Positions 7,413-16,672 are shown, counted from the stretch's first letter. The stretch: 64,000 nucleotides of DNA from Bog-159 sp963738345 (GCA_963738345.1 CAVTWI010000002.1:3968001-4032000), one strand, 5' to 3'. Notes: generated from the letters alone by a model not told the origin. Made by a program: numbers and translations.

Positions 7413-8308
7413 TTTTCTCCGTGATCCTCAATTTCACCTTTTGAAACGGTCACCAAGACGCGGCCGCGAGCACTGATGACGCCGTGCAGAATTCTGCCAT
7501 TCGAGGGATTACGAACGCCAACCTCCTGGCCGCGCCGGCCGGAGGATTGCGATTCCCCTTCCAGCACGATGCGCGCCGGACCGCTGCGAATTTCCACCTG
7601 GACGCGCTCGCCGCGCAATACGTCGACGGGCTCATCCAGCCATTGACGTTCGATTGCTATACCCGCTGCAATCGGACGCCTAGGCGCCCTTCCCACGACC
7701 TCCGGAAGGCTCGGAAAGCCGGGCGGACCATGGTAGGTCTCCTCTCGCAATTTGTCCCTTTGGATTGGTTGTCCCGGGGCAAGTGCTTCGCGGGACACCG
7801 CGCGCTTTCCGGATACCTGTATGCGGACTTTTGCCCAAACCGGAAAATCGCTGCGCCCCACCGCGTGCACCATGCCGCGCCAGAACAGTACCGAACCAGT
7901 AGTTGGGGATGGTAGGCCTGAGATGGGAAATTGGAGTTCTCCCTCGGGTACCGGCTGGCGTCCGAACTCCACCACTTCGATATCGGCCATGGGCATGGCC
8001 GCGGCGAGGGCCGCAATCACGCGTTCGCGCGTGAGCGTCTCGAGCGGCTGCACGAAGCAGGCTTCGGTTCCAGGTTCCAGCGTTAACCCGTAGCGCCGGG
8101 CGAGGCGCGTCAATTCGCCAGACGCATAGGTCCGGCGGGAGCCTGCGGCCGGTGCGTAGCCCAAAGGTAGGTCCGCTGCAATCCGCGCGAAAACGGGTAC
8201 GAGGCGGGCCATATCTCCGGCCAGAATCTGCGGGCCCGATACCGGGAGGCATGGTGCGCCCGCCGGGGCCAGGGCCGCAAAAAAAAGAAACAGGGCGGAA
8301 GGACTCAT
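7409..8308 (-). CDS. flgA: P-ring assembly chaperone FlgA
   Basis: A 299-residue periplasmic chaperone for FlgI. A signal peptide is followed by a divergent N-terminal part and a C-terminal SAF domain with the FlgA signature: VSREALAPGQPIQRDKL, then RAPRRPIAAGIAIERQWL and the final GRGQEVGVRNPSNGRILHG-type block. Longer than enteric FlgA (about 220), consistent with an added N-terminal domain. Coupled by four-base overlaps to flgG and flgH. Confidence 0.88.
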   Translation of the reverse strand: MSPSALFLFFAALAPAGAPCLPVSGPQILAGDMARLVPVFARIAADLPLGYAPAAGSRRTYASGELTRLARRYGLTLEPGTEACFVQPLETLTRERVIAALAAAMPMADIEVVEFGRQPVPEGELQFPISGLPSPTTGSVLFWRGMVHAVGRSDFPVWAKVRIQVSGKRAVSREALAPGQPIQRDKLREETYHGPPGFPSLPEVVGRAPRRPIAAGIAIERQWLDEPVDVLRGERVQVEIRSGPARIVLEGESQSSGRRGQEVGVRNPSNGRILHGVISARGRVLVTVSKGEIEDHGEK

Positions 8309-9099
8309 TGCTGGACGAGGTTGTTGGTTTGCTGATACATTTCGTTGGCCGCCTGGACCACCTTTGAGTTAGCCTCATAAGCTCGCTGGCTGACGATCAG
8401 ATTGACCATTTCCTGCACGACGCTTACGTTCGATTGCTCGGTATACCCTTGCTGTAAGGCACCTAGGCCTTCGGCGCCGCCGGGAGATCCCAAAGTGGGA
8501 TCGCCGGACGCTTCGGTGGGCGTATATAGGTTGCCGCCAATGGTGCTCAAACCGGCGGGGTTCTGAAAATTGGCCAATTGGATCTGCCCCGCGACTTGCG
8601 CCGTGGTCTGATTCGGTTGGGTGTACGTGACGGTGCCGTCCGCGCCGATGGTAATGGACTGCGCATCGGCCGGAATAGTGATTTGAGGCTGTAGCGGATT
8701 GCCGCTGGCGCTCACCATATTGCCGTTCTTATCGAGCTGGAACTCGCCGTCGCGCGTGTATCCCAATTGTCCGTTAGGTTGCAGGACCTGAAAGAAGCCG
8801 CGTCCTTGAATGACCACATCGAGAGGGTTCCCGGTCTGTGAGAAATTACCTTGCGTGAAGACTATTTCGTTCGACGTAGGGCGGGTACCGAGTCCCAGTT
8901 GTAACCCGGCGGGAATCACGGTCTGTTGACTGGCGGCGGCCCCGGGTTGCAGCAGGTTCTGATAGAGCAGATCCTGAAACTGGACCTGACGTGCTTTGTA
9001 ACCGGCAGTGTTAGCGTTTGCCAGGTTGTTGGCGATATTATCCACGTTCATCTGTTGCGCCGTCATACCGCTGGCGGCACTGAAAAGCGCTCGCATCAT
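8305..9099 (-). CDS. flgG: Distal rod protein FlgG
   Basis: A 264-residue axial protein. The N-terminal flagellar-rod motif SAASGMTAQQMNVDNIANNLANANT and the C-terminal SNVSVVQEMVNLIVSQRAYEANSK heptads are complete. About 260 residues is the normal FlgG length. AAAAGAGGATC gives a good ribosome site before the ATG at 9099; a second ATG follows directly. Second gene of the flgF-led operon. Confidence 0.95.
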   Translation of the reverse strand: MMRALFSAASGMTAQQMNVDNIANNLANANTAGYKARQVQFQDLLYQNLLQPGAAASQQTVIPAGLQLGLGTRPTSNEIVFTQGNFSQTGNPLDVVIQGRGFFQVLQPNGQLGYTRDGEFQLDKNGNMVSASGNPLQPQITIPADAQSITIGADGTVTYTQPNQTTAQVAGQIQLANFQNPAGLSTIGGNLYTPTEASGDPTLGSPGGAEGLGALQQGYTEQSNVSVVQEMVNLIVSQRAYEANSKVVQAANEMYQQTNNLVQQ

Positions 9100-9132
9100 G
9101 ATTTTGATCCTCTTTTAATTGGTTTGCCCGAC

Positions 9133-9864
9133 CTAAGTCGCCACGCGGGCGACCTCTTCTATGGACTGACGGTTCATCTGTGCCCCCAAGGTGGCGGCCT
9201 TTTGCAACATTTCAAATTCGCGCATGACTGACACCAGGCGCACTGCAGACTCAGCGGCGCCCACATTGGAACTCTCCAGTTTGCCTTGCTCGATCCGCGC
9301 TCCGGAGGCGGGTTGCGCGTCCGCAGGGCTCCGGAAGTAACTGGCCCCCTGTTTGACCAATGTCCCGGTATCGGTAAAGTCCGCCAGTTCCAACTGGCCG
9401 AGCGCCTGCCCGTTTTGTTGCACCGTACCATCGGGCGAAACTTCCAGTGCGCCGGACGGCTGGACCTTCAAGTTGCCGCCACTAACCGTGCGTACCGCAT
9501 AGCCTTCAGCCGTGACCAGCGAGCCCCCAGGCAGCACTCGAAAGCTGCCATTTCGCGTAAACAGATTGCCGGAAGGCCCGTCCACCGCAAAGAAGCCGCG
9601 TCCGGAAATAGCCAGATCCAGTGCGCTCCCGGTAGCGCGCAATGTCCCCTGAGAAAAATCGGTCCAGGTGCGCTCAATGACCGGCTGGGTGGAAGGCTCG
9701 CCGTTAGCGCCGCCGCTCGCTTCCGCTGAAACGAATAGGTTATAGAATTCGCGATCGGTCTTATAGCCTCCTGTTTCCGAGTTGGCCATGTTGTTGGCCA
9801 GCACGTCCAAGGACTCCATGCGGGCACGCATGCCGCTGGCCGCCGAGATTGTCAGAGTATCCAT
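9133..9864 (-). CDS. flgF: Proximal rod protein FlgF
   Basis: A 243-residue rod protein starting MDTLTISAASGMRARMESLD, with NNMANSETGGYKTD and the C-terminal SNVGAAESAVRLVSVMREFEMLQ block. The frame stays open upstream to 10497, but that extension lies over the fliK region and lacks family similarity, so the ATG at 9864 with an AAGG site is chosen. First gene of the operon; a sigma-54-like promoter lies just upstream. Confidence 0.92.
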   Translation of the reverse strand: MDTLTISAASGMRARMESLDVLANNMANSETGGYKTDREFYNLFVSAEASGGANGEPSTQPVIERTWTDFSQGTLRATGSALDLAISGRGFFAVDGPSGNLFTRNGSFRVLPGGSLVTAEGYAVRTVSGGNLKVQPSGALEVSPDGTVQQNGQALGQLELADFTDTGTLVKQGASYFRSPADAQPASGARIEQGKLESSNVGAAESAVRLVSVMREFEMLQKAATLGAQMNRQSIEEVARVAT

Positions 9865-9887
9865 GAAACCTTCACGCTGGTCGACGG

Positions 9888-9903
9888 TGCAACCCGGCTG
9901 CCG
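9888..9903 (-). promoter_or_regulatory. Sigma-54-like promoter of the flgF operon
   Basis: Read on the minus strand, CGGCAGCCGGGTTGCA has GGCA at -24 and TTGCA at -12 with exactly 10 bases between GG and GC. It lies 24 bases before the flgF ATG, leaving a leader of roughly 14 bases that contains the GAAGG ribosome site. Confidence 0.5.
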
Positions 9904-9984
9904 GGAAGGGTCTAAACAAATAGAACGAGTTGTCCTCCCCACCGGGACAACTTTCTGCCGAAAGCCAGCGGAGCGGCAACATTC

Positions 9985-10000
9985 TGGCGCCAGTTTGGCA
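9985..10000 (+). promoter_or_regulatory. Sigma-54-like promoter of the fliK operon
   Basis: TGGCGCCAGTTTGGCA matches TGGC and GC with the required 10-base gap. It points toward fliK and is divergent from the flgF site about 80 bases away. Confidence 0.45.
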
Positions 10001-10144
10001 GGTAAGAGATTGGAAACTATTGCCTCCCCCGTTGGTTCTCCGCATGCATTCACAGGGTGCGTGATCGCAGCCTCATCAGAACTTCTGGGTGTACCCGGCG
10101 CCAATGCAACAGCGGCTGGCGGCGGTACCGCGCCAGTCGACGGC

Positions 10145-11680
10145 ATGGCTAAGGCTGCGGCAACGGCCGGGCCAGGTTTCCTATCCTTCTTATCTATTTG
10201 TCTAGCATGCGAGGGCGACGCAGGCTGGCCGACGACGCCCAAGGCCCCAGCGAAGTCCGCAGAAACACACACCGTCGATGACTTAGCGGTCCCCACTGCC
10301 TTGCCGGTCTTGCCCGCACCCACCGTCGCGGCATCATTGCGTTGGGGCTTGGGGTCCTGGAAAGTGGCGGCGGACCCGTCAGTTGCACAAAACCAGAGCT
10401 TGGCGCCGGTCGTCATTCTGCCAGCAATGCAGACCGCTTCAGCGTCCATACCGAATGTTTCCGCGGATCGGTCGCCCGGGGTACCGCATTTGAACAATGC
10501 AGTGGATCAGTTGGTTCTGAAGACGTCCTTGCCGGTGGATAATTCTTCTACCGCCGCCACGCCACAAGGCCCGCAACCCCAGGCCTCACTTGCGGAGTTA
10601 GCGTTCGGAGTTAGATTGGTTGCGCGGGATGCGCCCCTCCCGATCGCGATGCCCGCTCTTAGTTCCCCGCCGGCCACTCTACAGCCGCCTCAGGGGACGG
10701 CCGAAGAAGTTCAGAAAAGTGCTTCCGTTAACACGCGCCCGCTTGTGCTTCCACCGCAGGCCATGGATCCGCCACCAAATCCGGTGGTCCCAGAAGTTCC
10801 GCAGGGCATGCCAGACGCGGTGCAGCCGGTAACCGTTGATCGTGCAGCGCCTCCGCCTCTTCTTCCTTCGCGTTACGGTGAGCGGGCCGCGTCCCAACCG
10901 TCGGCGCCCCCGCCTGCGAACGACGGTGTGGAGGCCACAAGCGGCGACCGTGACCTGCACGCTCGGCCAACGGCCAATAGCACGCCTCTTACCGCCGACC
11001 CTGCGACCACCGAAACATCCAGTATTTCCGCTGATTCGCCAGTAGCCCGTAGCGTCGATCGCGTATCCGAACGAAGGAATACCCCCAACACTTGCGGTGC
11101 ATCCATCATGGAAGGCGCTAATGACGCCAGTCCGGGCAATCACGACGTTAATGCCAAAACGATACCTGCGGTGGTGGATGCGGTCTACGCCAGTACCGAT
11201 CTACCCACGCGCTGTGATCCACAACCGGCGGTATCCCAGGCGCCGCCCGCCCAAAAAACAAGCGCTCCGGAGCCTCCCCCAGAGCCAGCAACTCAAACCG
11301 GTCCGCGCGATGTGTCCCTGCATCTGGCCGACGGCGATAGTAGTGTAGACATTCGCATGGCCGAACACGCCGGAGAGATCCGGGTCACCGTTCATACGCA
11401 GAATCACGACTTGGCAACATCCCTGCGCACCGACCTTCCCGACTTGGTTGGGAAGCTGCGGCAGGGAGGGTTCCAGGCCGATATATGGCGGCCTTCGGGA
11501 GCCACGCAATCGGAGACGGGCCGCCGGAACAACGGGGACACATCAGCCTTCCAGGACCATCCGCCAGGCGGCCGAAGGGAAGGTCGCCAGAAGCAGCCCC
11601 AGCCGGATTCTAAAGTTCGATCGCAGTGGACCGGGGAGTGGCAGTCACGCCTCGACTCTGCACAGGAGCACGACAAATGA
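10145..11680 (+). CDS. fliK: Flagellar hook-length control protein FliK
   Basis: A hook-length ruler and export-specificity switch that is secreted through the flagellar gate. A long, proline/alanine-rich disordered middle is followed by a C-terminal Flg_hook domain (about 435-500 of this model; SLHLADGDSSVDIRMAEHAG, then VTVHTQNHDLATSLRTDLP and LVGKLRQGGFQADIW). The start is uncertain: the frame is open back to 9782, and ATG 9863, TTG 10010 and GTG 10061 are alternatives. I favour ATG 10145, which leaves room for the divergent promoters and starts near GFLSFLSI. Its stop overlaps the flgD start. Confidence 0.8.
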   Translation: MAKAAATAGPGFLSFLSICLACEGDAGWPTTPKAPAKSAETHTVDDLAVPTALPVLPAPTVAASLRWGLGSWKVAADPSVAQNQSLAPVVILPAMQTASASIPNVSADRSPGVPHLNNAVDQLVLKTSLPVDNSSTAATPQGPQPQASLAELAFGVRLVARDAPLPIAMPALSSPPATLQPPQGTAEEVQKSASVNTRPLVLPPQAMDPPPNPVVPEVPQGMPDAVQPVTVDRAAPPPLLPSRYGERAASQPSAPPPANDGVEATSGDRDLHARPTANSTPLTADPATTETSSISADSPVARSVDRVSERRNTPNTCGASIMEGANDASPGNHDVNAKTIPAVVDAVYASTDLPTRCDPQPAVSQAPPAQKTSAPEPPPEPATQTGPRDVSLHLADGDSSVDIRMAEHAGEIRVTVHTQNHDLATSLRTDLPDLVGKLRQGGFQADIWRPSGATQSETGRRNNGDTSAFQDHPPGGRREGRQKQPQPDSKVRSQWTGEWQSRLDSAQEHDK

Positions 11681-11964
11681 TGATTCAACCCTTAGTTCAA
11701 CAGCCGCAGACCCAAAACGCAGCCACGCCGCCGGCGGCAAGTTCGCCCGATAACGTGGATGAAAATCAATTCTTGCAACTATTGGTGGCGCAGATTCAGT
11801 ATCAGGATCCCACCAGTCCAACCGACAGTACGGCATTCGTTACCCAACTAGCCCAATTCAGTTCGCTCGAACAATTGGTCGCAATCCATACCGACCTCGA
11901 TAATCAGGCGTCCCAAAGCACCACCGCGACCGGGAAGACCGATGCAATTCAAGGAGGAAGTTAA
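11677..11964 (+). CDS. flgD: Short FlgD hook-cap scaffold protein
   Basis: A 95-residue protein with the FlgD N-terminal signature FLQLLVAQIQYQDPTSPTDSTAFVTQLAQFSSLEQL. Enteric FlgD is about 230 residues; here the C-terminal Tudor/FnIII cap domains are missing and only a short polar tail follows. No frameshift is evident: flgE begins two bases after the stop with its own GGAGGAAG site. Either the short form works or the cap domain is supplied elsewhere. Confidence 0.88.
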   Translation: MMIQPLVQQPQTQNAATPPAASSPDNVDENQFLQLLVAQIQYQDPTSPTDSTAFVTQLAQFSSLEQLVAIHTDLDNQASQSTTATGKTDAIQGGS

Positions 11965-11966
11965 CA

Positions 11967-13220
11967 ATGTTTGCAGCATTCAGCACCGCTCTATCAGCAC
12001 TAGACGCCAACGGCGTGGCCGTTGACGTCGCCGGAAATAATCTGGCTAACCTGAACACCCCAGGCTATAAGCAGAGCGTCGCTTATTTCCGCGACCTGGT
12101 CAGCGAATCGCTGGGCGCCGGTCAGACGCAACTCGGCTTCGGCGTAGCATCGCCGATAACCATCCGCCAGTTCACTCAAGGCGCGATCCAGGCCAGCAGC
12201 GGATCTCTCGACGCAGCCATTCAAGGAAACGGATTCTTCGTGGTGAACAATGATGGTGCGACTGAATTTACGCGCGCCGGCAGCTTCCAGGTCGACCTCT
12301 CGGGCAACCTACTCACACCCACAGGACAACAAGTACAAGGTTGGATGGCCACTAATGGAGTGGTTAATACAGGCGGTCAGATCGGTAACATCACTGTGCC
12401 GGTAGGATCGTTGCAAGCTCCGATAGCAACCCAGAACGTCACCCTGACGGCCAACTTCGATGCTTCCGTCGCCCCCGACACTGCGGCCAGCACCACCTCT
12501 GATTGGGCGGCGCCCATCACGGTGTACGACTCGCTCGGAACGGCGCACGTGGTCACAATGAATTTCGCCAAAACCGCCGCCAATACCTGGTCCGTTACGG
12601 CCACCATACCTGGCGCGGACGTCGGCGCCACCACACCACAGACCATTGGAACCAGCACTCTGACCTTTGGTTCTAACGGCCAGTTGCTCACCCCAGCGGC
12701 GGGCGCCCCCATCGCTCTAAGCATTAACGGTCTAAGCGACGGCGCTACCACTCCCCTAAACATCAATTGGAATCTCTGGGATGCTTCTGGCACTACCCCC
12801 ACTTTTACCCAGTTCGATCAGTCCTCGGCTACTTCCGCCAATACCCAGGACGGGGCGGCAGCCGCTCAGTTGACCGGTGTGACCATGAGCAACGGCGGGC
12901 AACTGCTGGCTACCTACTCGAACGGTCAACAGTCGGTAGTTGGCGAAGTGGCCGTAGCTTCCATTCGGAATCCCCAAACGCTCGTGGCTGCCGGCAACAA
13001 CCTTTTTCAGGTCAGTGCGGAAACCGGCGCGCCCGCCATCGGCACGCAAGGGACGGGCGGACGCGGAACGGTAGTAGGCGGCGCCTTGGAGTCGTCGAAC
13101 GTGGATATCGCTCAGGAGTTGACCGAGTTGATCGTGCTGCAAAGCGCGTACCAGGCCAACGCCAAGGTGATAACCACGGTCGATACACTGGCGCAGGCCA
13201 CCACCCAACTCATTAGCTAG
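11967..13220 (+). CDS. flgE: Flagellar hook protein FlgE
   Basis: A 417-residue hook subunit. The N-terminal SALDANGVAVDVAGNNLANLNTPGYK block, the FlgE central domain with ITVYDSLGTAHVVTMNF, and the C-terminal ALESSNVDIAQELTELIVLQ axial heptads are all visible. Strong GGAGG ribosome site. Sits between flgD and fliN in a single run of plus-strand genes with very short gaps. Confidence 0.95.
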   Translation: MFAAFSTALSALDANGVAVDVAGNNLANLNTPGYKQSVAYFRDLVSESLGAGQTQLGFGVASPITIRQFTQGAIQASSGSLDAAIQGNGFFVVNNDGATEFTRAGSFQVDLSGNLLTPTGQQVQGWMATNGVVNTGGQIGNITVPVGSLQAPIATQNVTLTANFDASVAPDTAASTTSDWAAPITVYDSLGTAHVVTMNFAKTAANTWSVTATIPGADVGATTPQTIGTSTLTFGSNGQLLTPAAGAPIALSINGLSDGATTPLNINWNLWDASGTTPTFTQFDQSSATSANTQDGAAAAQLTGVTMSNGGQLLATYSNGQQSVVGEVAVASIRNPQTLVAAGNNLFQVSAETGAPAIGTQGTGGRGTVVGGALESSNVDIAQELTELIVLQSAYQANAKVITTVDTLAQATTQLIS

Positions 13221-13232
13221 GAGAATTGACGA

Positions 13233-13481
13233 ATGACAGCCATGGAAGAGATCGCGGCGTTCCAGGATGTGCCCGTGGAAATTGAGGCGGAACTGGATCG
13301 CCGCATCTTGACAATAAGGCAAATATTGCAAATGGAGCCCGGAAGTCTCATTGGGATGAAGCGGTCTGCGGGCGAGAACATCGACCTTTTCGTAGGCGGC
13401 ACGCTTATCGGCTGCGGCGAAATCGTAGTCGTCGAAAACACGCTGGGCGTCCGCATTACAGATTTCCTGGGCGGCGTATAA
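13233..13481 (+). CDS. fliN: Flagellar switch protein FliN (short form)
   Basis: An 82-residue SpoA-domain protein of the C-ring. VPVEIEAELDRRILTIRQILQMEPGSLI and the ending GEIVVVENTLGVRITDFL are the standard FliN core, with almost no N-terminal extension. A second, much longer SpoA protein lies at 20657-21505. Followed immediately by fliO. Confidence 0.93.
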   Translation: MTAMEEIAAFQDVPVEIEAELDRRILTIRQILQMEPGSLIGMKRSAGENIDLFVGGTLIGCGEIVVVENTLGVRITDFLGGV

Positions 13482-13489
13482 GGGTCATT

Positions 13490-13786
13490 ATGGAACCGAT
13501 TCGACAGGTATTGGCGGTGAGCGGCGTCTTACTGCTGCTGGCCACCGCGCTATGGTGGCTCCGGCGCAAGGGAGTGGCGGGTTATCGGTCGCGCGGCTCC
13601 CGCAAGCAGATCCTGCAAACGGAAGAACGGCTCATACTGGCGCCGCAGTGTTCACTGCACCTCGTGCGGATGGCGCGGCGGGGCTTGCTGGTGGCGACCT
13701 CCCCGGCGGGCTGTACCGTACTCGAGAGCTTCCAGTGGAGCAGCCTCGAAGCCGCAGTCGAGCCGGCCGCGGCGGAGAATCAATAA
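13490..13786 (+). CDS. fliO: Flagellar biosynthesis protein FliO
   Basis: A 98-residue protein with one N-terminal membrane helix (about 7-23) followed by a basic, soluble segment containing the FliO-like block ILQTEERLILAPQCSLHLVRM. FliO helps assemble the FliP ring. Sequence conservation in this family is low, so the call leans on size, helix and its place between fliN and fliP. Its stop overlaps the fliP ATG. Confidence 0.8.
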   Translation: MEPIRQVLAVSGVLLLLATALWWLRRKGVAGYRSRGSRKQILQTEERLILAPQCSLHLVRMARRGLLVATSPAGCTVLESFQWSSLEAAVEPAAAENQ

Positions 13787-14523
13787 TGTTTCGCCTCCCG
13801 GCACGAGCCGCGATCCTGGTTTTCCTTGCTCCCTTAATAGCCATGGCAGCGCGCGCCTCGACCGAACCCAACTGGACGCTGTCCGGCAAAACCGGCGGGC
13901 TAAGTTCCCCCATGCAGATCGTCCTGATGCTGACAGCTTTGACAGTGCTGCCTGCGGCGATTGTGTCGGTTACACCGTTCCTGCGAACCATCGTGGTACT
14001 GCACTTTCTCCGCCAGGCACTGGGAACTCAGACCGCGCCGTCTAATCAGGTTCTGGTGGGGCTGGCTCTGTTTCTTAGCCTGCTCACCATGTCGCCGATA
14101 ATCAACCAGATCTATGACCAGGCCTGGACGCCCATGGAAAATGGCCAAATGGCGCTCCCCCAAGCCGTGCAGGAGGCAGCCAAGCCTCTCCGGCAATTCT
14201 GGTTACGCTTCGCCCGTGAGAAGGATGTGGCGCTGTTTGTCGAAATTTCGCACTCGCCAGCCCCTCGTACACCGGCTGACGTCGACCTTAAAGTACTCAT
14301 CCCGGCTTACATCCTTTCGGAATTGAAAGCCTCGTTTCAAATCGGTGCGATTCTCTACCTGCCTTTTTTGGTGATCGATCTGGTAGTGGCTTCGGTCACC
14401 CTGTCGGTAGGAATGGTGCAGTTGCCCCCGGTAATGATTTCGGCCCCCTTCAAAATCCTCCTATTCGTCCTGGTGGACGGCTGGAACCTGGTAGTTGGAT
14501 CGCTGATGAAGAGCTTCACATGA
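13786..14523 (+). CDS. fliP: Flagellar export gate protein FliP
   Basis: A 245-residue export-gate subunit. A signal peptide (about 1-22) is followed by four membrane helices. Diagnostic blocks are PFLRTIVVLHFLRQALGTQ, SNQVLVGLALFLSLLTMSP and the C-terminal VSVTLSVGMVQLPPVMIS-like stretch. The ATG at 13786 overlaps the fliO stop; a longer frame upstream is a shadow over fliO. Confidence 0.95.
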   Translation: MFRLPARAAILVFLAPLIAMAARASTEPNWTLSGKTGGLSSPMQIVLMLTALTVLPAAIVSVTPFLRTIVVLHFLRQALGTQTAPSNQVLVGLALFLSLLTMSPIINQIYDQAWTPMENGQMALPQAVQEAAKPLRQFWLRFAREKDVALFVEISHSPAPRTPADVDLKVLIPAYILSELKASFQIGAILYLPFLVIDLVVASVTLSVGMVQLPPVMISAPFKILLFVLVDGWNLVVGSLMKSFT

Positions 14524-14532
14524 GAAACCACG

Positions 14533-14802
14533 ATGAGTAGCGATACCGCCGTCGAAATCCTCCGTCACGCTTTGCTTGCCGCATTCTGGATTGCCGCACC
14601 TTTAATGGCCGTGGCGTTCGTCGCTGGCATTGTCATCAGCCTGGCTCAGATCGTGACTTCCATTCAAGACAGCGGTTTCAGCACGATTCCGCGGCTGATC
14701 GTTTTCATAGTCGCTCTTCTAACACTGATGCCCTGGATGATCCAGCGCATGATGACTTACACCACGGCGTTGCTGGGCGATCTGGGACGCTATGCCCGTT
14801 GA
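14533..14802 (+). CDS. fliQ: Flagellar export gate protein FliQ
   Basis: An 89-residue protein with two membrane helices. The FliQ signature VISLAQIVTSIQDSGFSTIPRL is clear. Normal family length. Overlaps fliR by 11 bases. Confidence 0.94.
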   Translation: MSSDTAVEILRHALLAAFWIAAPLMAVAFVAGIVISLAQIVTSIQDSGFSTIPRLIVFIVALLTLMPWMIQRMMTYTTALLGDLGRYAR

Positions 14803-15562
14803 TCTCACCATCGGCTTCCCGTCCCTCATGGCTTTTATTTTGGTGTTGGTGCGCGTCAGCGGAGTCTTCGCCTTCGTCCCTCTTCCCGGTTTCCAGGCCG
14901 CCCCACCCATGGCGCGTATAGTACTCTCGATCCTGATTACCCTGGCGCTGTTTCCAGTCTGGCCCCGGATTAATGTGGCGCCGGCCAATGCCGGCCGTAT
15001 CTTGATGTGGGTACTCCCGGAGATAGGAGTAGGTCTGGTGATTGGTCTCGGCGTGGCTTTCATTTTGGAAGTGTTTATGCTGGCGGCGCAGGTGCTCAGC
15101 TTAAATGCCGGTTTCAGTTTTGCGCAAACCATCGATCCCACCACCCAGGGGGAGTCGGGCGTGCTGCTGGTGTTCGCGCAATTGGCCAGCGGAATGGTCT
15201 TTCTATCCCTCGGCCTAGACCGGGAGGTGATCCGGACCCTGGCTTACAGCCTCGAGATTCATCCGGCCGGAGCCTGGATTTCACAGCTCGCGGCTGAGTC
15301 GCTGCTTCGCCTCGGGGCGGACATGCTGGCGTTGGCGGTACGACTGGCGCTGCCGGGTATCGCCATGTTGGTCTTAGCCGACATGGCGCTCGGTCTGTTG
15401 GGACGCTTGAATGCACAACTGCAACTATTGACCCTGGCCTTTCCGATCAAAATGACGGCAGCGCTGGTGTTATTGGGCTGGCTCACCGTGCTACTGCCCC
15501 GACTGATGGCCTCCTACGGAGCCGTAGTCTTCGGAACACTGCGCCGCGCACTGCGTTTCTGA
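14792..15562 (+). CDS. fliR: Flagellar export gate protein FliR
   Basis: A 256-residue multi-pass membrane protein of the export gate. RVSGVFAFVPLPGFQAAPPMAR near the N-terminus and LNAGFSFAQTIDPTTQGESGVL in the middle are the FliR hallmarks. Six membrane helices can be drawn. Starts inside fliQ and is 12 bases from flhB. Confidence 0.94.
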   Translation: MPVDLTIGFPSLMAFILVLVRVSGVFAFVPLPGFQAAPPMARIVLSILITLALFPVWPRINVAPANAGRILMWVLPEIGVGLVIGLGVAFILEVFMLAAQVLSLNAGFSFAQTIDPTTQGESGVLLVFAQLASGMVFLSLGLDREVIRTLAYSLEIHPAGAWISQLAAESLLRLGADMLALAVRLALPGIAMLVLADMALGLLGRLNAQLQLLTLAFPIKMTAALVLLGWLTVLLPRLMASYGAVVFGTLRRALRF

Positions 15563-15574
15563 GCCCGAACCTTC

Positions 15575-16636
15575 ATGGCGGATAACGGCGAAAAAACCGA
15601 GCAACCCACAGCCAAGCGGCTGTTGAAAGCCCGTAAGGAAGGGCAGTTTCCCTCGGCGCCCCAGTTTGTATCTGCGGTTCAGTTTACGGCCTTCGTTATG
15701 GTCCTCGAGTCCTGGGGGGGGGCATGGTTCGACACACTCCGGCAGTTGATGCGCCAAACGCTGGCGGCGGCGTTCTCCGGCCAGCCCGAAACACAGATCG
15801 TCGAAATAGGCCGGCACCTGATGGCGAATGTGCTGCGTTTGTTGGCTCCTGGGGCGGCAGTCCTACTCGTCGCAACGCTGGCCACCCAATTAGGCGCCTC
15901 CAAACTGGGCGTCAGCTTGAAAAAACTGGCGCCCGATTTTAAGCGGCTCAATCCCTTATCGAAACTGAAGGATCTACCAAAACAGAACATCCCTGCATTG
16001 CTACGGGCGATGGTTATGCTGCCCCTCTTCGGCATGGCGGTCTACGGGATCATCCGGGATAACATCTTCGGCTATATGGCTCTTCCTTTCCAGTCCGCGG
16101 AATCGGGATTTCGCCAAGTCTGCGGTTCGCTTGGTGCGCTGCTCTGGAAAGGCTGCGCAGTCTTCCTGCTATTCGGCATCATAGACCTGCTGCGACAGCG
16201 CCGTCGGCACTCTAAGCAACTGCGCATGAGCAAGCAGGAAATCCGCGACGAATTTAAGGAGACCGAAGGCAACCCGCAATTGAAAGCGCGGATCCGCAGG
16301 ATCCAACGCGAGCACATGCGGCACCAGATGATGAAGGAAGTTCCGACGGCCACCGCCGTAATCGTGAATCCCACGCATTATGCCGTGGCATTACGTTACT
16401 CGCTGGATTCTATGGCTACGCCGGTAGTAGTCGCCAAAGGCAAGAATTATTTGGCGCTTCGGATCCGTCAGCGCGCGACCGACAGCCAGGTCCCGATCGT
16501 GGAAAATCCACCGCTGGCACAAGCGCTCTATCGATCGGTCGATGTGGGACAGGAAATTCCCGCGCACCTTTATCGCGCGGTAGCTGAAATTCTGGCATAT
16601 GTTTATAAACTCATGAACGGCCGATTACCTAGGTAA
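15575..16636 (+). CDS. flhB: Flagellar export switch protein FlhB
   Basis: A 353-residue protein. The N-terminus EKTEQPTAKRLLKARKEGQ, four membrane helices and the cytoplasmic domain are present. The self-cleavage motif N-P-T-H lies at residues 265-268, so it should autoprocess and switch export specificity with FliK, encoded upstream. Ends in the usual C-terminal domain with PIVENPPLAQALYRSVDVG. Confidence 0.95.
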   Translation: MADNGEKTEQPTAKRLLKARKEGQFPSAPQFVSAVQFTAFVMVLESWGGAWFDTLRQLMRQTLAAAFSGQPETQIVEIGRHLMANVLRLLAPGAAVLLVATLATQLGASKLGVSLKKLAPDFKRLNPLSKLKDLPKQNIPALLRAMVMLPLFGMAVYGIIRDNIFGYMALPFQSAESGFRQVCGSLGALLWKGCAVFLLFGIIDLLRQRRRHSKQLRMSKQEIRDEFKETEGNPQLKARIRRIQREHMRHQMMKEVPTATAVIVNPTHYAVALRYSLDSMATPVVVAKGKNYLALRIRQRATDSQVPIVENPPLAQALYRSVDVGQEIPAHLYRAVAEILAYVYKLMNGRLPR

Positions 16637-16672
16637 GGGGTATGCGGGAGTAAGAAAACCGGAGATCAGTGA

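Noticed and set aside
9865..10497. Long N-terminal extension of flgF
   Set aside because: The extra residues do not resemble rod proteins and would overlap the divergent fliK gene; the ATG at 9864 has a ribosome site.
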